Shown here: piece by piece, positions 1-8,579 of the stretch
How the letters are laid out: each line of letters begins with the position of its first letter
Numbering within the stretch: position 1 is the first letter of the stretch
From: Polyangiaceae bacterium
GTDB lineage: Bacteria; Myxococcota_A; Polyangia; Polyangiales; Polyangiaceae
NCBI GenBank assembly: GCA_029261965.1
Contig: JAJDAH010000042.1
Location: 1-40,955, forward strand
Length of the DNA: 40,955 bases
Direction: 5' to 3'
The notes under the pieces: generated by a model
The model's input: only the letters and a program-made list of their open reading frames with translations
Databases searched by the model: none
Told to the model about the DNA's origin: nothing
Program-made: the position numbers and the translations under genes

Positions 1-800
<800 letters not shown>

Positions 801-813
801 CGGTCTCTTCCTT

Positions 814-2934
814 TCAGCTGCCGCGAACCTTCGCGACGATTTCTTCCTGAACGGAGCTCGGCACAGCCTCGTAGTGCGAGAACTGCATGGTGTATGTCGC
901 CCGTCCCTGCGTCTTGCTTCTCAAGTCGGTTGCGTAACCAAACATCGTGGCTAGCGGTACCTCGGCGTCCACGACCTGCGTGTTCGCCCCCCGCTGGTTC
1001 ATCCCCTGGACCTTGCCTCGTCGAGAGTTCAGATCGCCGATGACATCGCCCATGTTGGCCTCCGGCGTCACGACCTCGACCTTCATCATCGGCTCGAGCA
1101 GGTGCAAGCCGGCGCGCTTCGCACCGTCCTGAAACGCCATCGACCCGGCGATCTCGAACGCCGGGCCCGACGAGTCGACCTCGTGGTAGCTGCCATCGTA
1201 GAGTTCGACCGCGACGTCGATGATCGGATATCCAGCGAGCACACCGCGCTCCATCGCATCCTTGATCCCCTTCTCGACCGAGGGGATGAATTCCTTCGGG
1301 ATGATGCCGCCGGTGATCTTGTTGTCGAACACGTAGCCAGAACCGCGCTCACCCGGGCCCACTCGAATCTTGACGTGACCGTACTGGCCGTGGCCGCCGG
1401 TCTGCCGAACGAACTTGGCGTCCGCATCCACCCGCTTGCGGATGGCTTCGCGGTACGCGACTTCGGGTTTGCCCACGTTGGCATCGACTTTGAACTCGCG
1501 CTTGAGTCGGTCGACGATGATCTCGAGGTGGAGCTCGCCCATGCCGGCGATGATGGTCTGACCGGTTTCTTCGTTGGTGAACGTTCTGAACGACGGATCC
1601 TCGTAGGCGAGCTTCTGCAGGCTCACGCCCAACTTGTCGACGTCCGCCTGGGTCTTCGGCTCGATGGCGATCGAGATGACCGGATCCGGGAACGTCATCC
1701 GCTCGAGAACGATCGGATCCTTTTCGTCACACAGGGTGTCGCCGGTTCTCGTGTCCCTGAGGCCCACGGCGGCGTAGATGTTCCCGGCAGCGCACTCCTT
1801 GAGCTCCTCGCGCTTGTTGGCGTGCATGCGCAGGATGCGTCCGAGGCGCTCGCGCTTGTGGCGCGCGGGGTTGAGTAGCGAAGTGCCGCTGGTACACGAG
1901 CCAGAGTAGACGCGGAAGAACGTCAGGTTGCCGACGTAGGGGTCGTTGGCAATCTTGAACGCGAGAGCGGAGAACGGCGCGTCATCCGATGCTTCACGGG
2001 TGAGCTTTTTGTCTTCTTTGTCGGGGTCCGTACCCTCGACCGGCGGCACGTCGAGCGGCGACGGCAGGTAGTTCACGACGGCGTCGAGCAAGAGCTGAAC
2101 GCCCTTGTTCTTGAACGCCGAGCCGCACATGACCGGAACCCAGGTGAACTCGCAGGTGGCTTTCCGAATCGCCGCGTGGATCTCCGCGTTCGTAATCTTT
2201 TCGGACTCGCCCTCGAGAAACTTCTCCATCAGGGCGTCGTCGACGTCGGCACAAGCCTCGAGCAATTGCTCGCGCATTTCGGCGCACTTTTCCTTGATGT
2301 CCTCAGGGATGTCGTCCCACCGATACTCCGCACCCATCTTGTCGTCGTCGAAGATTGCGGCTTTCATCTGCACCAGGTCGACGACGCCGCGATGCTGGTC
2401 CTCCTGGCCTACCGGCCACTGGAGCGCGACGGGCCGCACGCCGAGGCGGTCCTTCATCGAGTCGAGGTTCATCTGGAAGTCGGCACCGACCTTGTCCATC
2501 TTGTTGACGAACGCGAGCCGCGGAACCTTGTAGCGGTCCGCCTGTCGCCAGACGGTCTCGCTTTGCGGCTCGACTCCGTTGCCGCCGTCGAACACCGCCA
2601 CCGCGCCGTCGAGAACGCGCAAGCTTCGCTCGACTTCGATCGTGAAATCCACGTGCCCGGGCGTGTCGATGATGTTGATGCGGTGCTGGATGTCGGCGAA
2701 GGGAGGCTCTTTCGGCTTCCAGAAGCAGTTCGTCGCCGCACTCGTGATGGTGATGCCGCGTTCCTGCTCCTGCTCCATCCAGTCCATCGTCGCTGCGCCG
2801 TCGTGGACCTCACCGATCTTGTAGTTGATGCCGGTGTAGAAGAGCACTCGCTCGGTAACCGTGGTTTTTCCGGCGTCGATGTGCGCCATAATCCCGATGT
2901 TGCGGGTGCGCTCCAGGGGCATTTCGCGGGCCAT
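814..2934 (-). CDS. fusA: Elongation factor G
   Basis: This 706-residue translational GTPase drives tRNA-mRNA translocation and, with RRF, ribosome recycling. The N-terminal G domain shows AHIDAGKT (P-loop), the RGITI switch I, DTPGH and NKMD. Domains II to V follow at normal length, with the C-terminal part carrying GMGELHLEI and the YRE segment. The start ATG at 2934 has only a weak upstream purine stretch. It is the third gene of rpsL-rpsG-fusA-tuf, and the stop is 13 nt from the tuf start. Its upstream gap of 207 nt is long for a str operon and contains two stem-loops (2983-3084) that may control how much EF-G is made relative to S12/S7. Nothing in the coding sequence is unusual. Confidence 0.98.
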   Translation of the reverse strand: MAREMPLERTRNIGIMAHIDAGKTTVTERVLFYTGINYKIGEVHDGAATMDWMEQEQERGITITSAATNCFWKPKEPPFADIQHRINIIDTPGHVDFTIEVERSLRVLDGAVAVFDGGNGVEPQSETVWRQADRYKVPRLAFVNKMDKVGADFQMNLDSMKDRLGVRPVALQWPVGQEDQHRGVVDLVQMKAAIFDDDKMGAEYRWDDIPEDIKEKCAEMREQLLEACADVDDALMEKFLEGESEKITNAEIHAAIRKATCEFTWVPVMCGSAFKNKGVQLLLDAVVNYLPSPLDVPPVEGTDPDKEDKKLTREASDDAPFSALAFKIANDPYVGNLTFFRVYSGSCTSGTSLLNPARHKRERLGRILRMHANKREELKECAAGNIYAAVGLRDTRTGDTLCDEKDPIVLERMTFPDPVISIAIEPKTQADVDKLGVSLQKLAYEDPSFRTFTNEETGQTIIAGMGELHLEIIVDRLKREFKVDANVGKPEVAYREAIRKRVDADAKFVRQTGGHGQYGHVKIRVGPGERGSGYVFDNKITGGIIPKEFIPSVEKGIKDAMERGVLAGYPIIDVAVELYDGSYHEVDSSGPAFEIAGSMAFQDGAKRAGLHLLEPMMKVEVVTPEANMGDVIGDLNSRRGKVQGMNQRGANTQVVDAEVPLATMFGYATDLRSKTQGRATYTMQFSHYEAVPSSVQEEIVAKVRGS

Positions 2935-2982
2935 GTTCGTCTTGCCTCTTCGGTGATCTCTGATCGGTGCTGATGCACGAAA

Positions 2983-3040
2983 CCCCTCCCGGTCTCCAGC
3001 TTCTCTCCTTTTCGAGAAGCGCCTCAGTCTCCGGAAGGGG
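2983..3040 (-). promoter_or_regulatory. Long two-part stem-loop between rpsG and fusA
   Basis: A 10-bp outer stem (CCCCTTCCGG with CCGGGAGGGG, one G-U) encloses an inner 7-bp stem, GCTTCTC/GAGAAGC at 3014-3020 and 2999-3005. In the mRNA sense it is followed by only three T, so it is not a typical terminator. It sits about 50 nt before the fusA start. Role is inferred: attenuation, RNA processing or a ribosomal-protein binding site. Confidence 0.6.
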
Positions 3041-3084
3041 TTCGGGGTACTCGGGACTCTCGGAAGCGAGTCCTGTAACCCGAA
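3041..3084 (-). promoter_or_regulatory. Second stem-loop between rpsG and fusA
   Basis: An inner GGACTC/GAGTCC stem (3054-3059 with 3068-3073) lies inside an outer TTCGGG/CCCGAA pairing (3041-3046 with 3079-3084). It directly abuts the larger stem-loop at 2983-3040, so the spacer of this operon is almost entirely structured. The pairing is seen in the sequence; the function is not known. Confidence 0.5.
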
Positions 3085-3141
3085 TTTATGTGCAGTGACT
3101 CATTAGCGGAAATTCGTCTCCTCGAACCCGAAAGCCGGTCA

Positions 3142-3612
3142 TCACCAGCGGTAGTGCGCGAACGCTTTGTTCGCTTCGGCAATCTTGTGGGTGTCGTCCT
3201 TCTTCTTCACGGCGTTGCCGCGCAACTGAGCCGCGTCGATGAGCTCGGCGGCTAGCCGCTCTCGCATCGTCTTCTCCCCGCGAGCGCGCGAGTATGAAAC
3301 GAGCCATCGCATGGCGAGCGCCACACGACGCTCGGGCCTCACCTCGACGGGCACCTGGTAGGTCGCTCCACCCACTCGCCGGCTCTTCACTTCGAGACGG
3401 GGCTTGGTGTTGTCGAGCGCCTTGCGGAACGTCTCGAGAGCGTCGCCCTTGAAACGGGTCGTGATGATGTCGAACGCGCCGTAGATGATCCCCTCGGCGA
3501 CGGACTTCTTCCCGTCCTCCATCACGACGTTCGTGAACTTGGCGACGAGCTTGTCGCCGTACTTCGCATCGGGCGTGATCTTGCGCTTGGGAACGTCTCG
3601 TCGGCGGGACAC
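3142..3612 (-). CDS. rpsG: 30S ribosomal protein S7
   Basis: S7 is a primary 16S rRNA-binding protein that nucleates the 30S head. The product has 156 residues, the usual length. The family start [11 protein letters not shown] follows a GTG codon at 3612, and an AAGGA lies about 9 nt before it. The reading frame stays open further upstream through rpsL, but that extension has no S7 character, so the GTG is chosen. Conserved [21 protein letters not shown] and [15 protein letters not shown] segments are present. It begins 5 nt after the rpsL stop, so the two are translationally coupled. In E. coli S7 represses its own operon by binding the rpsL-rpsG spacer. That spacer is too short here, so any autoregulation must use another site. 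Confidence 0.97.
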   Translation of the reverse strand: MSRRRDVPKRKITPDAKYGDKLVAKFTNVVMEDGKKSVAEGIIYGAFDIITTRFKGDALETFRKALDNTKPRLEVKSRRVGGATYQVPVEVRPERRVALAMRWLVSYSRARGEKTMRERLAAELIDAAQLRGNAVKKKDDTHKIAEANKAFAHYRW

Positions 3613-3617
3613 TGTTC

Positions 3618-4016
3618 TTATTCCTTCGGGCGCTTGACGCCGTACTTGCTGCGCTTGCGCTTGCGGTTCTCTTTGTTGGTGCTGCTCGGGCCTGCGGCGC
3701 CGGAAGCGTCGAGAGTGCCGCGAACGACGTGGTAGCGAACACCCGGGAGGTCCTTCACGCGACCGCCGCGGATGAGGACCACGCTGTGCTCCTGCAAGTT
3801 GTGACCCTCGCCCGGAATGTAGCTCGTGACTTCCATGCCGTTGGTGAGCCGCACGCGACACACTTTGCGAAGCGCGGAGTTCGGCTTCTTTGGCGTCGTC
3901 GTGTAAACGCGAACACAGACGCCGCGCTTTTGGGGACAAGCCCGAAGCGCCGGAGCGTCGGTCTTCACTTTTTGGGCCGTACGGCCGTAGCGAATGAGCT
4001 GATTAATCGTGGGCAT
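3618..4016 (-). CDS. rpsL: 30S ribosomal protein S12
   Basis: S12 sits at the 30S decoding centre and controls accuracy. The product is 132 residues, slightly longer than the usual 123-125 because of a basic Ser/Lys-rich C-terminal tail. [13 protein letters not shown] and [13 protein letters not shown] are intact, with the two lysines whose substitution gives streptomycin resistance in other bacteria both present, so the protein looks wild type. It starts at ATG 4016 and is the first gene of the str operon, about 33 nt downstream of the predicted transcription start. A small hairpin (4019-4035) lies directly before the start codon. Confidence 0.98.
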   Translation of the reverse strand: MPTINQLIRYGRTAQKVKTDAPALRACPQKRGVCVRVYTTTPKKPNSALRKVCRVRLTNGMEVTSYIPGEGHNLQEHSVVLIRGGRVKDLPGVRYHVVRGTLDASGAAGPSSTNKENRKRKRSKYGVKRPKE

Positions 4017-4018
4017 GA

Positions 4019-4035
4019 TGGGGCAAAATCCCCCA
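4019..4035 (-). promoter_or_regulatory. Small hairpin directly before the rpsL start
   Basis: TGGGG and CCCCA form a 5-bp stem around a 7-nt loop within the very short rpsL leader, ending 2 nt before the ATG. It contains the only purine-rich stretch that could serve as ribosome binding site. It might therefore limit initiation, but this is inference from one short stem. Confidence 0.3.
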
Positions 4036-4055
4036 GCCTGACCGAGGGAGCCGGG

Positions 4056-4083
4056 AGGGTAGTCGCAGCGCAGAACGTGTCAA
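4056..4083 (-). promoter_or_regulatory. Predicted housekeeping promoter of the str operon
   Basis: On the minus strand TTGACA (4083-4078) is followed after 16 bp by TACCCT (4061-4056). This would start transcription near 4049, about 33 nt before the rpsL ATG. The perfect -35 and the same TACC-type -10 found at three other sites in the window support it. It means the str operon need not depend on read-through from rpoBC. Confidence 0.6.
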
Positions 4084-4171
4084 GGACGCCGCGATCGGCG
4101 ACAATCACGAGTCGTCCCGCCAGGCGCCTCCACGGGGGCCGGGCCCGCCAAGAATGACGTAACCCCACACG

Positions 4172-4822
4172 ATGACTCAGAAAAAAGCAGAGGCCGCCCC
4201 GACGAGTGTCAGCCGAAAATCGGCGAGCTACCACCACGGGGATCTGCGGCGGGCGCTGCTCGACGCCACTTTGGAGCTCATCGAGGCCGATGGGCCAGAG
4301 GGATTCACCCTCCGCGCCGCTGCCAAACTGGCCGGAGTCTCGGACGCCGCGCCGTACCACCACTTCGCGGACAAGGACGCCTTGCTGGCGGCCGTCGCCG
4401 AAGAAGGCTTCGCCAAGCTGTACGAAGACATGAAAGCAGCGGGAGAAGCTTCGTCTTCCGCGCAACACGCCGCGCGCAGCATGGGAACCGCGTACGTCAT
4501 CTTCGCCGCAACGCAACCCGCCCACTTTCGGGTCATGGCGGGCCGGCGAGCGCGTGAGCAGAGCGAGCACCCCGAGCTATTCGAAGCGGCGAGCAGAGCG
4601 TTCAAGATCGTCCGGGACAGCTTGATGAGCAGCCTGGCGGAAGGCGACCTCGAGTTGCCGATTGAACAAGTGGTCTTCGGCTCGTGGGCGCTCGTTCACG
4701 GTCTGGCGTTCTTGGCCATCGACGGGCACCTCGGACCCATCGGGAAGGACCCGGAGAGACTTCGGTCACTCGTGCAAGGGGTGATGGAAGTCTTGAGCGG
4801 TCCGCCCGAGTCCAAAAAGTGA
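4172..4822 (+). CDS. TetR/AcrR-family transcriptional regulator, WHG-domain type
   Basis: A 216-residue one-component repressor. The N-terminal helix-turn-helix spans about residues 20-70, starting with YHHGDLRRALLDAT and containing the recognition-helix stretch GVSDAAPYHHFADKDALL. This belongs to the TetR subgroup whose ligand domain is called WHG. The C-terminal half is an all-helical ligand and dimer domain of ordinary length. The ATG at 4172 has no clear Shine-Dalgarno sequence. It is transcribed away from rpsL and convergent with the lipoprotein operon at 4829-8510, with stops 6 bp apart. The target is unknown; the nearby fatty-acyl-CoA synthetase operon is a reasonable guess because TetR proteins often control lipid genes, but no operator was identified. 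Confidence 0.9.
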   Translation: MTQKKAEAAPTSVSRKSASYHHGDLRRALLDATLELIEADGPEGFTLRAAAKLAGVSDAAPYHHFADKDALLAAVAEEGFAKLYEDMKAAGEASSSAQHAARSMGTAYVIFAATQPAHFRVMAGRRAREQSEHPELFEAASRAFKIVRDSLMSSLAEGDLELPIEQVVFGSWALVHGLAFLAIDGHLGPIGKDPERLRSLVQGVMEVLSGPPESKK

Positions 4823-4828
4823 CGTCCT

Positions 4829-5728
4829 TCAATCGGGGACGCCGGCGCGAGTCGGCCAGCGCTCATCACCTTCGACGAACCAATTCCACGCGCCGACAAT
4901 CGCCTCCGAGACCGGGCCGCCATAGGTGTGGCCGATGTTCCCGTTGATCACGACTCTCGAAGGCAACTTGGCGGCGTCGAGCCAGCGCACCGGAGTCTTC
5001 GCCGCGTGCTGACACGCAGCCTGGCCGCACGCGAACAGAACCCGCTGCCCTCCAGCCTCGGCGTACTTTCGCGCATTGCCGGGGGCCCAGCTCTTGTAGC
5101 CACCCTCGACCAACACGGCCCGTGGGTATCGCTCTGGATCCTTGCGAATGATGCGCGCCCCCAAAATGGCGCCGAGTGAGAAGCCAGTGAATACCACCGG
5201 ACCCGGATGCACATGGTCGGGGAACGCGGCGGTCAGCGCCTTCAAGCCTGCCTCGAGTTCCTGCTCGACCTTGCCGAGCGCGCCGTACGTCCATCGGTCT
5301 TCGCCCTTCGGCGCGTCTGCACGCGGGATCCCGCGGGTGCACAGGATGAACGGAAAAGCCCTGGTGATTGCTCGCCAGACTTGGCATTGCGACTCGGGTT
5401 GATCGTAGTTTCCGTGCAGCGCAACGAGCACCGGCCGTCGTTCGGTCGCTCCCATCGGGACCGAAGCGACAGCGTCGCGAAATCCACTCACCGGAAGGTC
5501 GACGAGCGGGCCGGAGGCGCGAAGCGGCGCGGGTCCAGGCGGCGCCGCTTCGACGACCTCGCGCATGCTACCCGTGGCCGGCGCGGTGGGCGAGGGCGAC
5601 GACGCGAGTGCCGCGGCCGACGGCGCGATGATGGGCTCGGGAGCGCCGCTGCCGTTGGGACCACCCTTTTGACAAGCGATGACAAGCCCGATGAGAGCCA
5701 CGCCAAAGCCCGCAGAAGCTCTCACCAT
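4829..5728 (-). CDS. Lipoprotein alpha/beta-hydrolase (catalytically intact paralogue)
   Basis: Predicted 299-residue exported esterase-like lipoprotein. The start is ATG 5728, which overlaps the preceding gene by 7 nt and is followed by a signal peptide ending in the lipobox VIAC (Cys19). Residues 20-75 are a Ser/Ala/Pro linker. The alpha/beta-hydrolase fold begins with RPVLVALHGNYDQP (oxyanion HG at 105-106), has the nucleophile elbow GFSLG (Ser184) and a late His267 in GNIGHTYGG, so the active site looks complete. Cysteines at about 115, 130, 234 and 239 may form disulfides. The substrate is unknown. It is the last gene of a minus-strand operon with an acyl-CoA synthetase and a paralogue (5722-6693) lacking the catalytic Ser and His. 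The frame extends upstream to 5896 without a signal peptide, so the shorter start is preferred. Confidence 0.85.
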   Translation of the reverse strand: MVRASAGFGVALIGLVIACQKGGPNGSGAPEPIIAPSAAALASSPSPTAPATGSMREVVEAAPPGPAPLRASGPLVDLPVSGFRDAVASVPMGATERRPVLVALHGNYDQPESQCQVWRAITRAFPFILCTRGIPRADAPKGEDRWTYGALGKVEQELEAGLKALTAAFPDHVHPGPVVFTGFSLGAILGARIIRKDPERYPRAVLVEGGYKSWAPGNARKYAEAGGQRVLFACGQAACQHAAKTPVRWLDAAKLPSRVVINGNIGHTYGGPVSEAIVGAWNWFVEGDERWPTRAGVPD

Positions 5729-6693
5729 CCCCCACTGGGCTCGGCACCCCCATTCGTTGTCGACGGTTTCGTGAGGGCGCCAGCATCGGGAGGCGCGCCA
5801 TCGGTCTCGGCTTTGTTCGGTGAGGGTGCGTTTTTCTCGCCCTCGTGTCGAGAAAACCGGCGCCAGTCCGGCGCCCGCTCGACCAACCACGACCAACCGG
5901 CAGCCACCACGTCGAACACCTGTTTGCCCGAGTCTCCCGCCTCGATCAGTCGCGTCTCGACGTTTGCACTCCGGGTCACGGTGACAGGGCGCGCTACCGC
6001 TTCCGGACAGTCCTTCGCGGTGCAGACGAACAAGACGCGACGGCCACCTCTGCGGTCGAACGTCTTGGCCATTCCGGCGGTCCAGCGTTTGTAACCGCCA
6101 TCCGCAATGACGAGCTGAGCGAAAAACTCGGGTTGTTGCATGGCGATGGTCATGGCGTGCGGCGCCGCAGCGCCAATGCCGACCAGCACCGCTGGGCTCG
6201 CACCTACGTGGTGGCCGAACTTCTCCTTGAGCGACGACAGGGCCGCCCGGAGTTCCTTTTGTGCGGTGACCTCGTGAGGTTGTTTGCCGGAGTCGGGTCT
6301 TGGCGCGCCTCGCGGGCAGAGAATGAATCCGCCCGGTGGGACCACTTCGCTCCAGCGCTTGCAGTTGGCACGTGGGTCAGCGCCGTCACCGTGAAGAGCG
6401 ATGAGCACGGGGCGCGCCTCGGTCGCGCCGAGCGGGGCGTGCGCGGCTGCCGGCTCGAAGCCCTCGACGGCCAGCTCGACCGCCGACGGACCGTCGAGGG
6501 GCGAAAGGATCTCGGGGCGCGCGGTCTTCTCGCCAGCTTCGGCGGCAGAACCCGATGAGGTCGCGTCTCCCGCGCCGCACGAATCGCACGCCGTTTGCCA
6601 GAGCGAAAAAAGCGCGAGCAACGCCGTCGCCCCGACGGTCGGTGTTGTCACGACGGAGCTCCGGGCCCACTGCCGCGTCGAGCGTTCGCCCAT
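5722..6693 (-). CDS. Lipoprotein alpha/beta-hydrolase-fold pseudoenzyme
   Basis: A 323-residue paralogue of the downstream hydrolase; RPVLIALHG, FILCPRGAPR, ADGGYKRW, RRVLFVC and the WSWLVE end align throughout. The nucleophile elbow reads GIGAA (Gly174 in place of Ser), and the His position is Lys257 in GDSGKQ. Serine-hydrolase chemistry is therefore not expected. The start ATG 6693 shares its A with the TGA of the upstream gene (TGATG), which argues for it over the in-frame start at 6729. The signal-like segment ends TALLALFSLWQTAC (Cys36); this is a weak lipobox with Gln at -3, so lipidation is less certain than for its partner. A 40-residue Pro/Gly/Ala tail follows the fold. It may bind the same ligand, act as a partner or regulator of the active enzyme, or simply be decaying, although the frame is fully open. 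Confidence 0.82.
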   Translation of the reverse strand: MGERSTRQWARSSVVTTPTVGATALLALFSLWQTACDSCGAGDATSSGSAAEAGEKTARPEILSPLDGPSAVELAVEGFEPAAAHAPLGATEARPVLIALHGDGADPRANCKRWSEVVPPGGFILCPRGAPRPDSGKQPHEVTAQKELRAALSSLKEKFGHHVGASPAVLVGIGAAAPHAMTIAMQQPEFFAQLVIADGGYKRWTAGMAKTFDRRGGRRVLFVCTAKDCPEAVARPVTVTRSANVETRLIEAGDSGKQVFDVVAAGWSWLVERAPDWRRFSRHEGEKNAPSPNKAETDGAPPDAGALTKPSTTNGGAEPSGGW

Positions 6694-8510
6694 CAAAGCC
6701 GCGCGCGACCCTCGGTGACGTCTTTCCACAGCTCGGTGGTCATCCTCACGTAGCCGTCATCGCTACGCAAATAGATCGGATCCGGCACTTCGTCGGGATT
6801 GACGCCATCACTCCGCAGCTGGGTCTTCTGAATCTTGAAGGTGCCTGTCGTGGCCAGCTTGTCGAGCACGCGCACGAATCTGGGCTGCGCGTACGCGGGC
6901 AGCTCCTGCACGACCTTCCAAAAGTCCTTCTTGTCGAACTCACCGTGCGTCACGACGGCACACATTCCCGCTTGGCCTTCGTTGCCGGGTACCGGCACGC
7001 TCGCCACCGTGCACTCCTTGACCCGAGGAGAATGGCCGATGACGTCGGCAACTTCGGCCGTCGACACGTTTTCTCCCTTCCAGCGGAATGTGTCGCCGAT
7101 TCTGTCGACGAAATAGAAGAAGTCGTTGTCGTCGAAACGAAGCAAGTCGCCGGACCGGTAGTACTTGTCTCCGCGGACAAAAACGTCGGTGAGCACCTTC
7201 TTTTTGGTCGCAGCCTCGTCGGTGTACCCACGAAATTCGCTCGCAGCGGTAAGCGGCTGATTCTCGAGCTTGAAGATGAGCTCACCAACCTCGTTCGCCC
7301 CACACTCGACGCAGTAGCCGTCACTTCCCCTCTGGTGCTCGTCGTTGTCGACGTCGTAACGAATGACTTTCATCGGACCTAGACGTCTCAGCGGGACACG
7401 ACCTATCGACCCGACTTTTCCGCTGAGGTTGAGGATCAGCCCGGGCGCCTCGGTGGCGCCATAAAACTCCCGAATGAGTGGGACACCGAAACGTCGTTGG
7501 AACTCCTCCCAAACGTCCGGGCGCATGCCGTTGCCAACGGCGACGCGAATCGGATTGTTCTTCTCGGCCTGCACCGGCTTGGTGTTGACCAAGTACCGAC
7601 AGAGCTCGCCGATGTAGAGCATCGCCGTCGCTCGGTAGCGCTGCACGTCGTTCCAAAATTGGCTCGCGCTGAAGCTGCTGCGCATCGCCATCGGAGTCTG
7701 GGTCATGATGCAGCCGGAGGCGCCCAGCAGCATCGCGTTCGAGTGATAAAGCGGCAAGGCGCTGTACAATTTGTCCCCGGGGCCGAACGCGAAGCACACC
7801 GTTCCGAAGAAGTTGCCCGCAGAGACGGCCCGCGCATGCGTGACTTTGCAAGGCTTCGGCAAACCAGTCGTGCCGGAGGTGTAGATGTAAACGAAGTCGT
7901 CGCCCGCCGAAACCTTCGCGCGCGGGAACGGTGTGCTCGAAGCACTCGCCATCTTGTCCTCGAGGTCGCCTTTTCGGTAGACGAGCACGTGGTCGAGCTG
8001 CGCCTCGAGATCCGCACGAGCGCGCACGTTCTCCGCGAACTCCTGCTCGACGATGACGACACGCGCGTTGGCGCTCTTGATCGCGTGACTCAGCGGCTGA
8101 CCTTCGAGGTGGTTGTTGATCAACGCGGCAGTACCGCCAATCCGCGAAATTCCGAGGGTCGCCATCATGTAAGTCGGAGAGTTCGCGCCGAGCAGCGCAA
8201 CCGCGTCCCCCCGTTGCACACCGGCGTCCGCCAGCACGTGCGCGATACGTGAGGTCTGATCCGCGGCGTCCCACCACGTGAGCCGCTCGTTGTCCATTTC
8301 GTACGCGAGACCACCGGGATTCTTTTCGGCGTTCTCCAACAGAACTTTGAGGAGCGTGAAGTCGGCGTTGCCGCGAGCCTTCAGCACGACCGGCAATGCA
8401 CGTGTCAACGCCGGCCGAAGTGCGCCGAGCTCAATCTTGACCGCATGCCGCCAATCCGGATCACGAATGTGGCGCTTGAAGTCGGCGAAGGCTTCACTGA
8501 GATTCAACAT
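6693..8510 (-). CDS. FATP/FadD6-type long- or very-long-chain acyl-CoA synthetase
   Basis: A 605-residue ANL-superfamily enzyme that should activate fatty acids with ATP to an acyl-adenylate and then to acyl-CoA. Seen motifs are the AMP P-loop IYTSGTTGLPK (209-219), FYGATE (349-354), YRSGDL (about 451-456), and FRWKGENVS (475-483), which is the signature of the fatty-acid-transport-protein branch (animal SLC27, mycobacterial FadD6). The catalytic Lys lies in GTFKIQK (556-562). No membrane segment is evident; a basic N-terminal region could be peripheral. It is the first gene of an operon with two hydrolase-fold lipoproteins, stop and start sharing TGATG. This suggests that an exported ester is hydrolysed and its acyl chain activated inside the cell, which is inference only. 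Chain-length preference cannot be read from sequence. Confidence 0.9.
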   Translation of the reverse strand: MLNLSEAFADFKRHIRDPDWRHAVKIELGALRPALTRALPVVLKARGNADFTLLKVLLENAEKNPGGLAYEMDNERLTWWDAADQTSRIAHVLADAGVQRGDAVALLGANSPTYMMATLGISRIGGTAALINNHLEGQPLSHAIKSANARVVIVEQEFAENVRARADLEAQLDHVLVYRKGDLEDKMASASSTPFPRAKVSAGDDFVYIYTSGTTGLPKPCKVTHARAVSAGNFFGTVCFAFGPGDKLYSALPLYHSNAMLLGASGCIMTQTPMAMRSSFSASQFWNDVQRYRATAMLYIGELCRYLVNTKPVQAEKNNPIRVAVGNGMRPDVWEEFQRRFGVPLIREFYGATEAPGLILNLSGKVGSIGRVPLRRLGPMKVIRYDVDNDEHQRGSDGYCVECGANEVGELIFKLENQPLTAASEFRGYTDEAATKKKVLTDVFVRGDKYYRSGDLLRFDDNDFFYFVDRIGDTFRWKGENVSTAEVADVIGHSPRVKECTVASVPVPGNEGQAGMCAVVTHGEFDKKDFWKVVQELPAYAQPRFVRVLDKLATTGTFKIQKTQLRSDGVNPDEVPDPIYLRSDDGYVRMTTELWKDVTEGRARL

Positions 8511-8579
8511 GGTTCATTTTCAGCAGGGGGACGGAGGGGGAAGCAGCTTACGGGTTTTTCCCAGAATTTCCCCGCAAAA

